Shown here: positions 1 to 9,072 of the stretch, piece by piece
Layout: each line of letters starts with the position of its first letter
Numbering within the stretch: position 1 is the first letter of the stretch
Origin: Flectobacillus roseus
Lineage (GTDB): Bacteria > Bacteroidota > Bacteroidia > Cytophagales > Spirosomataceae
Length of the DNA: 37,889 nt
Assembly (NCBI RefSeq): GCF_030056665.1
Contig: NZ_JASHIG010000052.1
Reading direction: 5' to 3' (one strand)
Made by a program: the position numbers and the translations under genes
Notes under the pieces: model-generated
What the model saw: the letters and a program-made list of their open reading frames with translations, nothing else
What the model was told of the DNA's origin: nothing
Databases searched by the model: none

Positions 1-131
1 ATTTCGCTTTCGAGCCGTTGGTTCATGGGAAGTGGGAAGTTTTGGAGCTTGGTAACTACAAAACTCTTGCTTCCCTTTCTTTTTACCTAATTTGTCCTAT
101 TTTTTAGTAGGGTAGAGTAATCTTCGAGTAC

Positions 132-449
132 ATGGAGATAAGTAATTTACCACATATTGCTCAAGACAAACAAGTAGATAAAAGTGAACTAATTGATGCA
201 TACTGCTCACACGAAACGAGAGATAACTACTCCATGTATCTGCTATCAATTAATAAGCCTAAAAATCCAAAACTTCTCAAGACTTTACTCTTACTAATTT
301 CTATTATGTTGCTAGCAGGGGTACTAAGCTGGCACGTAGAGCGTGCTCCTAAAAGGAAGAAGCAACTGCCTACGCTAGGTATTGCGAAGCAAGCCACTGC
401 ACAAATACCTATAATCATAGAAAATGACACTAATAAAACCCTAAAATAA
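132..449 (+). CDS. Small single-TM hypothetical protein
   Basis: Predicted 105-residue protein of unknown function. Residues 1-48 are polar. One clear membrane segment follows (about 49-67, TLLLLISIMLLAGVLSW), then a basic stretch (RAPKRKKQ) and a polar tail. The positive-inside rule would put the C-terminus in the cytoplasm. It lies 30 bases before the membrane kinase on the same strand and is probably the first gene of the operon, so it may be a partner of the kinase (inference). A weak candidate promoter lies upstream: TTTG at 91-94 and a TA-rich box near 113. I do not recognise the family. An opposite-strand ORF over the same bases has no support. Confidence 0.6.
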   Translation: MEISNLPHIAQDKQVDKSELIDAYCSHETRDNYSMYLLSINKPKNPKLLKTLLLLISIMLLAGVLSWHVERAPKRKKQLPTLGIAKQATAQIPIIIENDTNKTLK

Positions 450-479
450 ATCACTTGGTGCGTATACAACTACAAAAAT

Positions 480-2279
480 ATGGATTTTAAAAGTAGATAT
501 ATCTATAATCTAAAAGAAGACTTAATTGGTAAGGGAGGTTTTGCCAGAGTATACAAAGCGCAAGATACACTCCTCGACCGATCTGTAGCCATCAAGGTTT
601 TTAACAAATCAAATAATGGCTACTACACTGTACTTGAGGAGATTAAAAAGGTAATAAAATATGAACATCCTAATCTAATAAGATATTATGATGTAGCATT
701 GTTAGATAATACCAATGCTTTTGGAGAACGTGAAGAACTTCAGATCGGTATTATGGAGTTAGCTAATGCAGGTGATTTAAAGACTTTTGTTCTTGAAAAT
801 CCTCAATCGCCTCTAATCCTTGATCTACTCAAACAAGTATTACTAGGTCTAGGGTTTCTTCACAAAAAAGGTATTATTCATCGTGATCTAAAACCTCAAA
901 ATATATTATTAGTAAAGGAAGGAGACTGCCTAACTGCTAAGATATCAGACTTTGGAATTAGTCGTAACGTAGAGGCTAATACTAATAGTGCATCATTGAC
1001 TATTGGAACAATAGAGTACATGGCTCCTGAACAGTTTAACCCTGCACGATATGGGATAAATGGTAAGATATCTACTAATGTGGACATTTGGAGCTTCGGG
1101 ATAATGTTATATGAATTACTTGTAGCAGAACCGCCTTTCGGTCAAAGGGGTGGTAGTACCACTGCAGAACAAATCATGAACTCTATCCTTACAGCCCAGC
1201 TTCCCCCAAAAATTGACTCAATCAAAGAACCATTTAAGAGTATAATAAAAAAATGTTTGATAGCAGATGCAAATCTAAGAATTCGATATGCAGAAGATCT
1301 CCTTCCTTTCTTCAATGGCAATAGTTTTAGTGCTTCAAGGTTAGATGAAACCGATACTTTGATGCTGCATAAAGGTAACAATAAAATTGCACCAGTAGTC
1401 AATGATGAAACTGAAACACAAATTTTATCACCCCTTATCAATAGCCAAGATACCATTACATTACCAATTTCAATAAAGTCAGATGCAACACAAATCCTTG
1501 GAGAAAAAACTTTTCAGACTAATAAGCAACCCAAAAATATTATCAAAGATAAAGTAGCAGGTGCTCATACAAAAGAAAAATTAGCCTCCCAAAGCATTAG
1601 TAAAGCATCCCCCAAAAAACCATCAATCTTAAATCTAAGTAAGGTTCAAAAACTAATAGGTGTAATAGTAGGTCTAAGCATCGCAAGTATTCTCTTTTAT
1701 TATATTTTCCAACCTGAAAATATTCACGAAAAAGCACAGCTATTGGCACATGAAAAACGTTACGATGAGGCTATACTGCTATTAAAGCAACATCAAAACG
1801 ATAAAGCACAATCCGCTAATAACCGTATTCTTGAACAACTATATCTTGCAAAAGGAGATACAATGAATGCCTTTCTACTCATGCAAAAATCATTTGCCAA
1901 AAGTGACTTTCAAAATGCGTATTTGCTAGGTCAATTATACTACTCGGGAAAGTTCACTAAACAGGATTTCAGCATGGCTAAAAAAGTATTTGAGAAAATA
2001 GAAAAAGATGATAGAGCACAAACGATGCTAGGGAATCTCTATTTTATGGGTCTTGGAGTTAAAAAAAACTATTCCAAAGCCATCCCATATTATCAGAGAG
2101 CATCTAAACAAGGTAATTCTGTAGCGATGTACTCTCTAGGGTTAGCTTATATGAATGGCGCTGGGATTAATCAAGATCAACAGAAGGCACTTGATTTGTT
2201 TTATAAAGTAATTCAGAAAAACGACAATGCAGACGCTTCAAATGCAGCGAAAGCTGCAATACTTAGTTTAAATAAGTAA
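480..2279 (+). CDS. Membrane-anchored Ser/Thr protein kinase with Sel1-like repeats
   Basis: A Hanks-type kinase of 599 residues. The Gly-rich loop is at 16-24 (IGKGGFARV), the ATP lysine is K39 in VAIK, the catalytic loop HRDLKPQN is at 134-141, DFG at 157-159 and APE at 182-184, so the kinase should be active. A polar linker (about 281-390) precedes one TM segment (391-410). The C-terminal part, beyond the membrane, has helical repeats; about 480-590 resembles Sel1/TPR units (for example LGNLYFMGLGV). The kinase domain should be cytoplasmic and the repeats periplasmic. The linker has four T-x-x-[L/I] sites at T293, T313, T327 and T337, which could dock the FHA protein encoded at 6659 once phosphorylated (inference). 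No cognate PP2C phosphatase is seen in the window. Confidence 0.93.
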   Translation: MDFKSRYIYNLKEDLIGKGGFARVYKAQDTLLDRSVAIKVFNKSNNGYYTVLEEIKKVIKYEHPNLIRYYDVALLDNTNAFGEREELQIGIMELANAGDLKTFVLENPQSPLILDLLKQVLLGLGFLHKKGIIHRDLKPQNILLVKEGDCLTAKISDFGISRNVEANTNSASLTIGTIEYMAPEQFNPARYGINGKISTNVDIWSFGIMLYELLVAEPPFGQRGGSTTAEQIMNSILTAQLPPKIDSIKEPFKSIIKKCLIADANLRIRYAEDLLPFFNGNSFSASRLDETDTLMLHKGNNKIAPVVNDETETQILSPLINSQDTITLPISIKSDATQILGEKTFQTNKQPKNIIKDKVAGAHTKEKLASQSISKASPKKPSILNLSKVQKLIGVIVGLSIASILFYYIFQPENIHEKAQLLAHEKRYDEAILLLKQHQNDKAQSANNRILEQLYLAKGDTMNAFLLMQKSFAKSDFQNAYLLGQLYYSGKFTKQDFSMAKKVFEKIEKDDRAQTMLGNLYFMGLGVKKNYSKAIPYYQRASKQGNSVAMYSLGLAYMNGAGINQDQQKALDLFYKVIQKNDNADASNAAKAAILSLNK

Positions 2280-2341
2280 GTATTAGTGCTGAATTATCAT
2301 GATTATTGGCACCAATAGCTCAAACTGCAAATTATCCTACC

Positions 2342-4447
2342 ATGGCAATGACAGAAAATCAGATATTTGAAGAGCTCACTCTCATTCTTAACCAATCAAT
2401 TAGTGTACGTGATAGGATTAATGCAATTCTCGCACAGCAAAGTCATGTTCTAGAAACTATCACCATGCAAGAAAATAGCCTCAACACTTATTTAATTGAG
2501 GCTAAGAGTAGTTCAGACATTGCCCGGCAGTCAGCATTAGATGCTAAAAGTGATGGGCAAATCATAGAACAAATTAAGCAAGAAGCCTCTGCTGACTCAC
2601 AACAAATTGAACAGTTCAAAAACGATGTTAGAGCAGATGCTTTAGAAGTAGAACAAGCAAAAAATCAAGCAAAAGCTGATGCTCTAGAGGTAGAACAAGT
2701 CAAGAATCAAGCGAAAGCTGATGCGCAAGAAGCTGAGCAAGCAAAAAATCAAGCGAAGGCGGATGCGCAAGAAGCCGAACAAGCAAAAAATCAGGTAAAA
2801 GCCGATGCGCAAGAAGCTGAACAAGCAAAAAATCAGGCAAAAACCGACGCACAAGAAGCTGAACAAGCAAAAAATCAGATAAAGGCAGATGCTCAGGAAG
2901 CTGAACAAGCCAAGAATCAAGCGAAGGCCGATGCACAAGAAGCTGAACAAGCAAAAAGTCAGGCAAAAGCTGATGCGCAAGAAGCTGAACAAGCAAAAAA
3001 TCAAGCGAAAGCTGATGCGCAAGAAACTGAGCAAGCAAAAAATCAAACAAAAGCTGACGCACAGGAGGCTGAACAAGCAAAAAATCAAGCAAAGGCGGAT
3101 GCACAAGAAACTGAACAAGTAAAAAATCAAGCAAAGGCGGATGCGCAAGAAACTGAACAAGCGAAAAATGATGCAAAAAGTGACGCGCAAGAAACTGAAC
3201 AAATAAAAAATCAAGCAAAATCGGATGCGCAGGAGATAGACTCAATTAAAGAACAAGCAAAGGCGGATGCTCAGGAAGCTGAACAAGCAAAAAATGATGC
3301 CAAAAGTGACGCGCAGGAAGCAGAGCAAGCAAAAAACCAAGCAAAGGCTGATGCTCAGGAAGCTGAACAAGCAAAAAACCAGGCAAAAAATGATGCCCAG
3401 GAAGCAGAGCAGGCAAAAAATGATGCGAAAAATGACGCGCAAGAAGCTGAACAGGCAAAAAATGATGCGAAAAATGACGCACAAGAAGCTGAACAGGCAA
3501 AAAATGATGCGAAAAATGACGCGCAAGAAGCTGAGCAGGCAAAAAATGATGCGAAAAATGACGCGCAAGAAGCTGAACAGGCAAAGAATGATGCGAAAAA
3601 TGATGCGCAAGAAGCCGAACAGGCAAAAAATGATGCGAAAAATGATGCTATAGAAGCTGAGCAAGCAAAAAATCAAGCTAAAGCTGATGAGCAAGAGACA
3701 GAACAAGCCAAGAATGAGGCAAAGGCTGATGCGCAAGAAGTTGAACAGGCAAAAAATGAAGCACGTGCCGATGCACAAGAGGCTGAAAATTTAAAGAATG
3801 AAGCAAAAAATGATGCAAATGCAATTGAACAACTAAAACTTGAAACTAAAGCTGATGCACAAGAAGCTGAACAGGCAAAAAATGACGCTAAGTCAGATGC
3901 AACAGAAATAGAACAAATAAAAAGTGACGTTAAGGCAGATGCACAGGAGACAGAACAAGCAAAAAATGATGCTAAAGCCGATGCTCAAGAGGCAGAACAA
4001 GCAAAAAATCAAGCTAAAGAGGATGCAAATTTAGCAGATAGTGCTCGCCAAGCTGCTGAAGATGATGCAAAATCAGCAGAAAAGGCTCGTCAAGATGCTC
4101 AAACAGATGCTACTTCCACTGAAAATGCAAAAAAACAAGCTGAAGCTGATGCCACAGAAACTGAAAATATGAAAGTACAATCACAACAAGATGCAGCGGA
4201 AGCTGAAACAGCTAAAGAGCAAGCAAGATCGTATGCTCAGCAGGCGCTAAGCTATTCCGAAGCTACCTTGATGCACAAAAACTCAGCAACAAGTTTATTA
4301 GCTACCATTGAGGCAGATGGAAACTTAGTAAAAAACCATCTTAATACCATAGACAGTCTTGAGGATGCGGTTAGAAGGATGTCTCTCATGGCAGCACAGT
4401 ATCGCGATAGCGCCCATAATTGTGCAAATATGGCATGTCATTATTAA
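2342..4447 (+). CDS. Giant repetitive coiled-coil protein, young 14-residue repeats
   Basis: A 701-residue protein with no signal peptide or TM segment. Residues about 1-75 are a non-repetitive helical head. A long array of roughly forty 14-residue units follows, with consensus QAKADAQEAEQAKN and a variant DAKNDAQEAEQAKN run in tandem near 3415-3640. The tail (about 625-701) is non-repetitive. Alanine recurs in an a/d-like pattern among Lys, Glu and Gln, which predicts a long rod; 700 fully helical residues would span about 100 nm. It superficially resembles LEA-type or TolA-like helices but matches no family I can name. The ATG at 2342 (MAMTEN) is preferred over an in-frame TTG at 2306. It follows the kinase by 62 bases, suggesting a scaffold or substrate (inference). 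Confidence 0.85.
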   Translation: MAMTENQIFEELTLILNQSISVRDRINAILAQQSHVLETITMQENSLNTYLIEAKSSSDIARQSALDAKSDGQIIEQIKQEASADSQQIEQFKNDVRADALEVEQAKNQAKADALEVEQVKNQAKADAQEAEQAKNQAKADAQEAEQAKNQVKADAQEAEQAKNQAKTDAQEAEQAKNQIKADAQEAEQAKNQAKADAQEAEQAKSQAKADAQEAEQAKNQAKADAQETEQAKNQTKADAQEAEQAKNQAKADAQETEQVKNQAKADAQETEQAKNDAKSDAQETEQIKNQAKSDAQEIDSIKEQAKADAQEAEQAKNDAKSDAQEAEQAKNQAKADAQEAEQAKNQAKNDAQEAEQAKNDAKNDAQEAEQAKNDAKNDAQEAEQAKNDAKNDAQEAEQAKNDAKNDAQEAEQAKNDAKNDAQEAEQAKNDAKNDAIEAEQAKNQAKADEQETEQAKNEAKADAQEVEQAKNEARADAQEAENLKNEAKNDANAIEQLKLETKADAQEAEQAKNDAKSDATEIEQIKSDVKADAQETEQAKNDAKADAQEAEQAKNQAKEDANLADSARQAAEDDAKSAEKARQDAQTDATSTENAKKQAEADATETENMKVQSQQDAAEAETAKEQARSYAQQALSYSEATLMHKNSATSLLATIEADGNLVKNHLNTIDSLEDAVRRMSLMAAQYRDSAHNCANMACHY
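2650..4020 (+). repeat. In-frame 42-bp tandem repeat array
   Basis: Dozens of consecutive 42-bp units each encode a 14-residue coiled-coil repeat. The segment near 3415-3640 is the most homogeneous: about six units are nearly identical (aatgatgcgaaaaatgacgc), which suggests recent expansion or gene conversion. The flanking units have drifted. Because the unit length is a multiple of three, stops are absent from several other frames, and this produces long spurious ORFs on both strands. Confidence 0.9.
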
Positions 4448-4466
4448 CCGTCATTTCTCCAAAAGA

Positions 4467-6569
4467 ATGGATATAGCAAGCTTACTAACAAAAGCACAAG
4501 AAACATATCAACAGTTAGTGGATATTGAGGATTTCTTGTCAAAGCAAAAGTCTGATTTCAAGCCGAAAGACATGAACCTACTGTTAGGGCAACTTAAGCA
4601 GTATAGTATTGTCGCTAAAGATTTTGCTCAAAATACAGAAATGTTAAAGCAGGAGTCGTTGGCAGATGCACAACAAATTGAAATTGCTAAGCAAATATGT
4701 ACTGCAGCTAGACAAGAAACTGAATCTGCCAAAAGTCAAGCAATGGCAGATGTAATAGAGACGGAGGAATTAAAAAATCTCGCAAAGTCTAATGGAGTCG
4801 ATATTGATGCTCAGAAAAATAATACTTTGAGTGATGCTACAGAAGCTGAAATACTAAAAACAACCTCAATTGCCTACGTTCAAGAATCCGAACAAGCTAA
4901 AAATCTGGCGGTTGAAAGTGCTCATGAAACAGAATTTTCCAAGAATTCTACTTTGTCTGACGTACAAGAATCTGAGCAATTGAAGAACGTAATATCTGCT
5001 CATGTCCAAGAAGTTGAACAAATCAAAACTCAAATATTAAGCGAAGTACAAGAGGTTGAACAAATCAAAAATATTACAAAAAACGAAGCTACAGAATCTG
5101 AAAATGCGAAAAATGACGCCAATGCGAGTAAAATAGAAAGTGAAGAATTTAAAAACCTAGCACTTTCAACAACTCAAGAAACTGAGCTCCTAATAAATGC
5201 AGCAAAATCAGATACGCAAGAAATTGAAATATTGAAAAACTCTGCAAAATCAGATCAACAGGAAAGTGAAAAAGCAAAAAATGATACCAGAAATGAGGCG
5301 CAGGAAACAGAACAAATTAAGAATACTTCAAAATCTGATGCAAATGCTGTACAACAAGCAAAAACTATAGCTAAAGAAAGTGCTCAAGAAGTCGATTTAG
5401 TAAAGAATCAAGCAAAATCTCATGCTCAAGAAACTGAGCAAGCGAAAAATGAGGCAATCAGTGACGCAAATGAATGTGAACAAAATAAGATAGTTGCCAA
5501 AAATAAGGCTACCGAATCTGAACAAGCTAAAAATGAGGCTAAAAGCAACATGTTAGCAGCAGAACAAGCTAAAAATGAAGCTCATGGAAATGCTTCTCAA
5601 ACTGAACAGGCAAAAAACGAAGCAAAAAACGAAGCAAAAGAAGCTGATTTAGCAAAAACCAATGCAAAAGAACGTGCACAGGAAGCTGAACAACTCAAAT
5701 CATTAGCTAAAAGTCATGCTAATGAGAGCAACTCGGCCAAGAATCAAGCTAAAGATGATGCCAAAGAAACAGAACTTATCAAAAATAATGCTAAAGCACA
5801 TTTTGCTGAAATAAAACAAGTTAAAGGTGAGGTATTCAGTGATGTTACACAAATAGAACAAGAAAAAAATATTGTAAAATCACTAGCTCAAGAAATAGAT
5901 ACAATCAAGTCGGAAGCATTAAGTGATAGTAAAGAAACAGAACAACTGAAAAATCAAGCAAAATCATTGGCATCTGAAACAGAACAGCTGAAAAATGATG
6001 CTAATGCAGACAAGCAAGATGTTGAAACGAACAAAACAATAACTCTGGCACTTGCAAAAGAAATAGAAAATATAAAACAAGAGACCCTAAACGATGCTCA
6101 AGAAACCAATCAGATAAGAAGCGCCGCCCAAACTTTTGCTTCAATGGCAGAACAATCAAAGTTCTCAGCAGCGAATGATAGCACACAAGCTTCCAAAGCT
6201 AAAGAAAGTGCTGAATCTGATGCAAGCGAGACTGAAAGTTTTAAGAATAAAGCTCAAACTGCAGCAAAGGAAACAGAGCTCTCTAAAAGAAATACTCAAC
6301 TAGACGCCCAAGAAACAGATGGGTTTGCAAATGATGCATCAAGTCAAATGTTAAATGCAGAACATCTTAAAAATGAAATAGAACAGCTTCAAAAGCACTC
6401 ATCAGAGCTAGATGCTCGAGCATATCAGCATGTACAACAAGCAACCTCAATACAAATGAGTGCTCAAATTCAACTAGACGATTCTGAAAACTCAATGCAC
6501 ATTGCCCAAGAAGAAGCTCAGCGTGCTCGCGAGTGTAGAATCAGAAGAGCTTCCCTATGGAATTTTTAA
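4467..6569 (+). CDS. Second giant coiled-coil protein, diverged 14-residue repeats
   Basis: A 700-residue paralogue of the preceding gene with the same plan: a short helical head (about 1-60), a long repeat rod and a non-repetitive tail (about 640-700). The same 14-residue register is visible (for example AQETEQAKNEAISD), but the units are far more diverged at DNA and protein level, as if the array were older or under site-specific constraint. It has no signal peptide or TM segment. The ATG at 4467 (MDIASLL) is chosen because the frame's earlier ATG at 4359 lies inside the upstream gene and would add an unrelated 36-residue extension. The gene starts 19 bases after the previous stop, so the two are probably co-translated and may co-assemble (inference). 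Confidence 0.85.
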   Translation: MDIASLLTKAQETYQQLVDIEDFLSKQKSDFKPKDMNLLLGQLKQYSIVAKDFAQNTEMLKQESLADAQQIEIAKQICTAARQETESAKSQAMADVIETEELKNLAKSNGVDIDAQKNNTLSDATEAEILKTTSIAYVQESEQAKNLAVESAHETEFSKNSTLSDVQESEQLKNVISAHVQEVEQIKTQILSEVQEVEQIKNITKNEATESENAKNDANASKIESEEFKNLALSTTQETELLINAAKSDTQEIEILKNSAKSDQQESEKAKNDTRNEAQETEQIKNTSKSDANAVQQAKTIAKESAQEVDLVKNQAKSHAQETEQAKNEAISDANECEQNKIVAKNKATESEQAKNEAKSNMLAAEQAKNEAHGNASQTEQAKNEAKNEAKEADLAKTNAKERAQEAEQLKSLAKSHANESNSAKNQAKDDAKETELIKNNAKAHFAEIKQVKGEVFSDVTQIEQEKNIVKSLAQEIDTIKSEALSDSKETEQLKNQAKSLASETEQLKNDANADKQDVETNKTITLALAKEIENIKQETLNDAQETNQIRSAAQTFASMAEQSKFSAANDSTQASKAKESAESDASETESFKNKAQTAAKETELSKRNTQLDAQETDGFANDASSQMLNAEHLKNEIEQLQKHSSELDARAYQHVQQATSIQMSAQIQLDDSENSMHIAQEEAQRARECRIRRASLWNF

Positions 6570-6658
6570 CCATGAATATTAAAATCAAGACTATTTCTAA
6601 ACTCGCTCATCGGAACCTAGAAAATTTATTCTTATGTATAACTAAACACTAAAATAGG

Positions 6659-7363
6659 ATGACTCGAAGTGAAATTATTGACTTCTTAAGCCTAGCTCAA
6701 GACATAACCAATGAAGAGCTATTGAAGGCTATTCAAGAAAAGGAAGGGTATTTTAAAAGCCTTATCAACAATGCTCCAACTAACCTATTGAAGAAAGTTT
6801 ATGAAAGAAATATTGAGAAACTTAGCGAATGTAGGGATTTTCTGAAAAATACTTCTTCAAATAATAGTATAAATAATTTAAAGCCAGATATCAGTATAAA
6901 AAATGATATTCCTAAAAGCTATTTAGACTCTACAACAGCTCCCACATTTAACCGTGACCCAGCATGGCTTATTAGGCATACTGAAAATAGTGCTACGATA
7001 TCTTTTATCCTAAAAGAAGGCATCAACACCATAGGTAGGCTAACCAAAGACTCCAACCTTAATATAGCTATAGAGGATGACATGTTTGTTAGTAGAAAAC
7101 ACGCTATTATCGAAATAAAAGAGAGTGACTATATTTTATACGATGTTGGCGACTCTGGACTTCCTGCCTCAAAAAATGGGGTTTTTGTGAACGGTTCAGA
7201 TAAGAAACTGATGGGAAAATACTCCTTGAGAGAAGGGGATACTATTCAATTTGGAAAGACAAAATTTGTCTTCAAAATCAATACTCATCGCAACCTTGAA
7301 GAGGTAGTCAATGAAGTTAGTAATACAAATTACATGCGAACTGTAGTAATCAACATATTATGA
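6659..7363 (+). CDS. FHA-domain phosphothreonine-binding protein
   Basis: A 234-residue cytoplasmic protein. Residues about 1-65 form an all-helical domain (including FKSLINNAPTNLLKKVYE). A linker follows, then a C-terminal FHA domain at about 115-208. The diagnostic FHA residues are present: G126-R127, S145-R146-K147-H148 and N178-G179, so phosphothreonine binding is likely intact. FHA domains read phosphorylated Thr with preference at the +3 residue. The kinase of this operon has four T-x-x-[L/I] sites, making it the obvious partner (inference). The stop codon overlaps the next start (7360), so translation is probably coupled to the unknown membrane protein. The N-terminal helices loosely recall helical modules of chaperone-associated proteins, but that is not secure. 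Confidence 0.9.
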   Translation: MTRSEIIDFLSLAQDITNEELLKAIQEKEGYFKSLINNAPTNLLKKVYERNIEKLSECRDFLKNTSSNNSINNLKPDISIKNDIPKSYLDSTTAPTFNRDPAWLIRHTENSATISFILKEGINTIGRLTKDSNLNIAIEDDMFVSRKHAIIEIKESDYILYDVGDSGLPASKNGVFVNGSDKKLMGKYSLREGDTIQFGKTKFVFKINTHRNLEEVVNEVSNTNYMRTVVINIL

Positions 7364-9072
7364 CACATAATTTAGATCCCATTTTTGAGAAAATAAATTC
7401 TATCCAAAAAGATATTGGATACACAAATCAATATGGCTTTTTTGAGCTTATCAAAAAAGATTCCGAAAGTATTGAAAAACAACAAACTCTCCCGATTGAC
7501 CTAATAGCATCGGAGAACGATGATAAATTACAAAACTACTTGATTAATCAATTAGAAAATCATGGAATAGAGGTAACTCTTAAGAAAATCGATCCAAAAC
7601 CAATTGCTTATCCTTCACTTATTGCGAACATCCTTATGATTTTTTTTGAGGATTCTTCTGCAGAAGCAATTATGGATATACTGGCGTCTCAACGCAATCA
7701 TTACAAAAAAGTATATCTCGTCAACAACGTCAACTCACAGATTCTTATTGATCAAATTCTTGATTTCTGTAAAATAAATCTAATCACCAGCCAATCCATA
7801 TCTTTTCAGTCTGAAGATGATATTGATATTTTCATCAAAACAATTGATAAACATAAGCTACTATTACTTTCTAAACTGAGTACTCTCAAGCCCGTTGTAG
7901 AATATATTAACCAAATTGTTAAAACTGAGAATAGAATTTTACATAGTCAAAAAAGCTTACTAATTCAGGATACGATGTATCTGAAAAAAGCAGATTCAAA
8001 TAGTTTTTCAGAAATCAATAATACAGTTAGATATTCTATTCTCAAAAACCTCCAAGAAGTAGAAAAAGGTGTAAAAATTAAATATGAAGAGTTTAGTAAA
8101 CCTAATTATGGCTATTTCAGCGAGCGAATAGCTCATTTCATTAACCTATTAAAATACAATGATTTAAATCAAATCGATGTTGCAGACAAATACGAAAAAA
8201 TTGAGCTTGGACTAAATGATAATATCACACAAGAGTTTTTCAAATTTAATGAAACAGAGTTATTGAAAGAATTTCGAAAAGATTCAGCGCTATTAAAGAC
8301 AATTACACAGTCCACATTTGATGAACTAAACCAACTCTTAAGTCGATTTAAACTCCCTAAAATGACCATAGAGAAATTTGTACTCCCTGACCTTAATCCA
8401 ACTTTAATGGTACAAGGCAATAACTATATGCAAAAAAACTTTAGAGGGGAGATTACTAAAGAAGGTCGAAATGAATACCTAATCGCTTTGAGAGACTACA
8501 CTGGTATCATTATGGTAATTGTTGGTCTATTAATGCCTCTCAACCTACTCATTCAAGGTGTTGACTTTTTTTCAGATGGCGAACAAGTGCCCAAAACCCT
8601 AGCTGAGGTTAACAACGTGTATGAATATCTGGCTTTTTTCGCTAAAAAAACTAAACTAGCCATTCTATTAATTACCTCAATACTATCGGGTATTCTGATC
8701 TGGTATGGTGTGATTGACCTTAAAGTGAGGATTCCTCGTAAGCGTAAAGAGGAACGAGAACGAGAAACTCAAAAGGCAAAAGACCACCTTCAATCAGAAG
8801 CAAAAAGAATCTACAACGATAGCTATAAAGATTGGGTAAATAACCTTTCAAACTACATTAGAGAACTTACTCAGAATATCACATTTGAGGTAGATACTAT
8901 CTTAAAAAACGCTACTAAGAAAGCCCAAGATGTGAGCAACAACAAAAAACAACAATTATCTAATAGTCAGTCTATTATAGACAATAAATTAAGAAACTTA
9001 CAACTTGCTGAGAAAACTTGTGAAAGTCTACAAAAAAGTATTTCAGAACAAAAAGACAGAATTATAATATGA
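7360..9072 (+). CDS. Two-TM protein with alpha/beta N-domain and coiled coils, unknown family
   Basis: A 570-residue protein I do not recognise. Residues about 45-165 alternate predicted strands (IDLIAS, IEVTLKKI, ILMIFF, KKVYLVNN) and helices, like a Rossmann- or TIR-like fold, but no P-loop or NKxD motif is visible. Residues about 170-375 are helical. Two TM segments lie at about 381-400 and 434-452, separated by a short loop. A basic, charged coiled coil (about 458-570) ends the protein. With two TMs, both large parts should face the cytoplasm. A membrane-remodelling role like that of dynamin-type proteins is imaginable from the layout, but the absence of a GTPase motif argues against it. 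Its start overlaps the FHA gene and its end overlaps the Hsp70 gene by 4 bases each, implying equimolar synthesis. Confidence 0.85.
   Translation: MTHNLDPIFEKINSIQKDIGYTNQYGFFELIKKDSESIEKQQTLPIDLIASENDDKLQNYLINQLENHGIEVTLKKIDPKPIAYPSLIANILMIFFEDSSAEAIMDILASQRNHYKKVYLVNNVNSQILIDQILDFCKINLITSQSISFQSEDDIDIFIKTIDKHKLLLLSKLSTLKPVVEYINQIVKTENRILHSQKSLLIQDTMYLKKADSNSFSEINNTVRYSILKNLQEVEKGVKIKYEEFSKPNYGYFSERIAHFINLLKYNDLNQIDVADKYEKIELGLNDNITQEFFKFNETELLKEFRKDSALLKTITQSTFDELNQLLSRFKLPKMTIEKFVLPDLNPTLMVQGNNYMQKNFRGEITKEGRNEYLIALRDYTGIIMVIVGLLMPLNLLIQGVDFFSDGEQVPKTLAEVNNVYEYLAFFAKKTKLAILLITSILSGILIWYGVIDLKVRIPRKRKEERERETQKAKDHLQSEAKRIYNDSYKDWVNNLSNYIRELTQNITFEVDTILKNATKKAQDVSNNKKQQLSNSQSIIDNKLRNLQLAEKTCESLQKSISEQKDRIII

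Noticed and set aside
91..120. Promoter for the kinase operon
   Set aside because: TTTG at 91-94 is correctly placed, but the -7 region (TAGAGTAA) matches TAnnTTTG poorly, so it is not listed as a feature.
2684..3778. Long minus-strand and alternate-frame ORFs across the repeat array
   Set aside because: They arise because the 42-bp unit lacks stops in several frames; their products are low-complexity shadows of the coiled-coil gene.
2650..4020. CRISPR array
   Set aside because: Repeats are contiguous in-frame 42-bp coding units without unique spacers, and no cas gene is seen.
4359..4466. N-terminal extension of the second coiled-coil protein
   Set aside because: It overlaps the end of the previous gene, reads as unrelated residues, and a good ATG at 4467 lies just after that gene's stop.
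7360..9072. Dynamin-like GTPase
   Set aside because: The paired TM and coiled-coil layout is suggestive, but no GxxxxGK[ST] P-loop or N/TKxD motif is visible.
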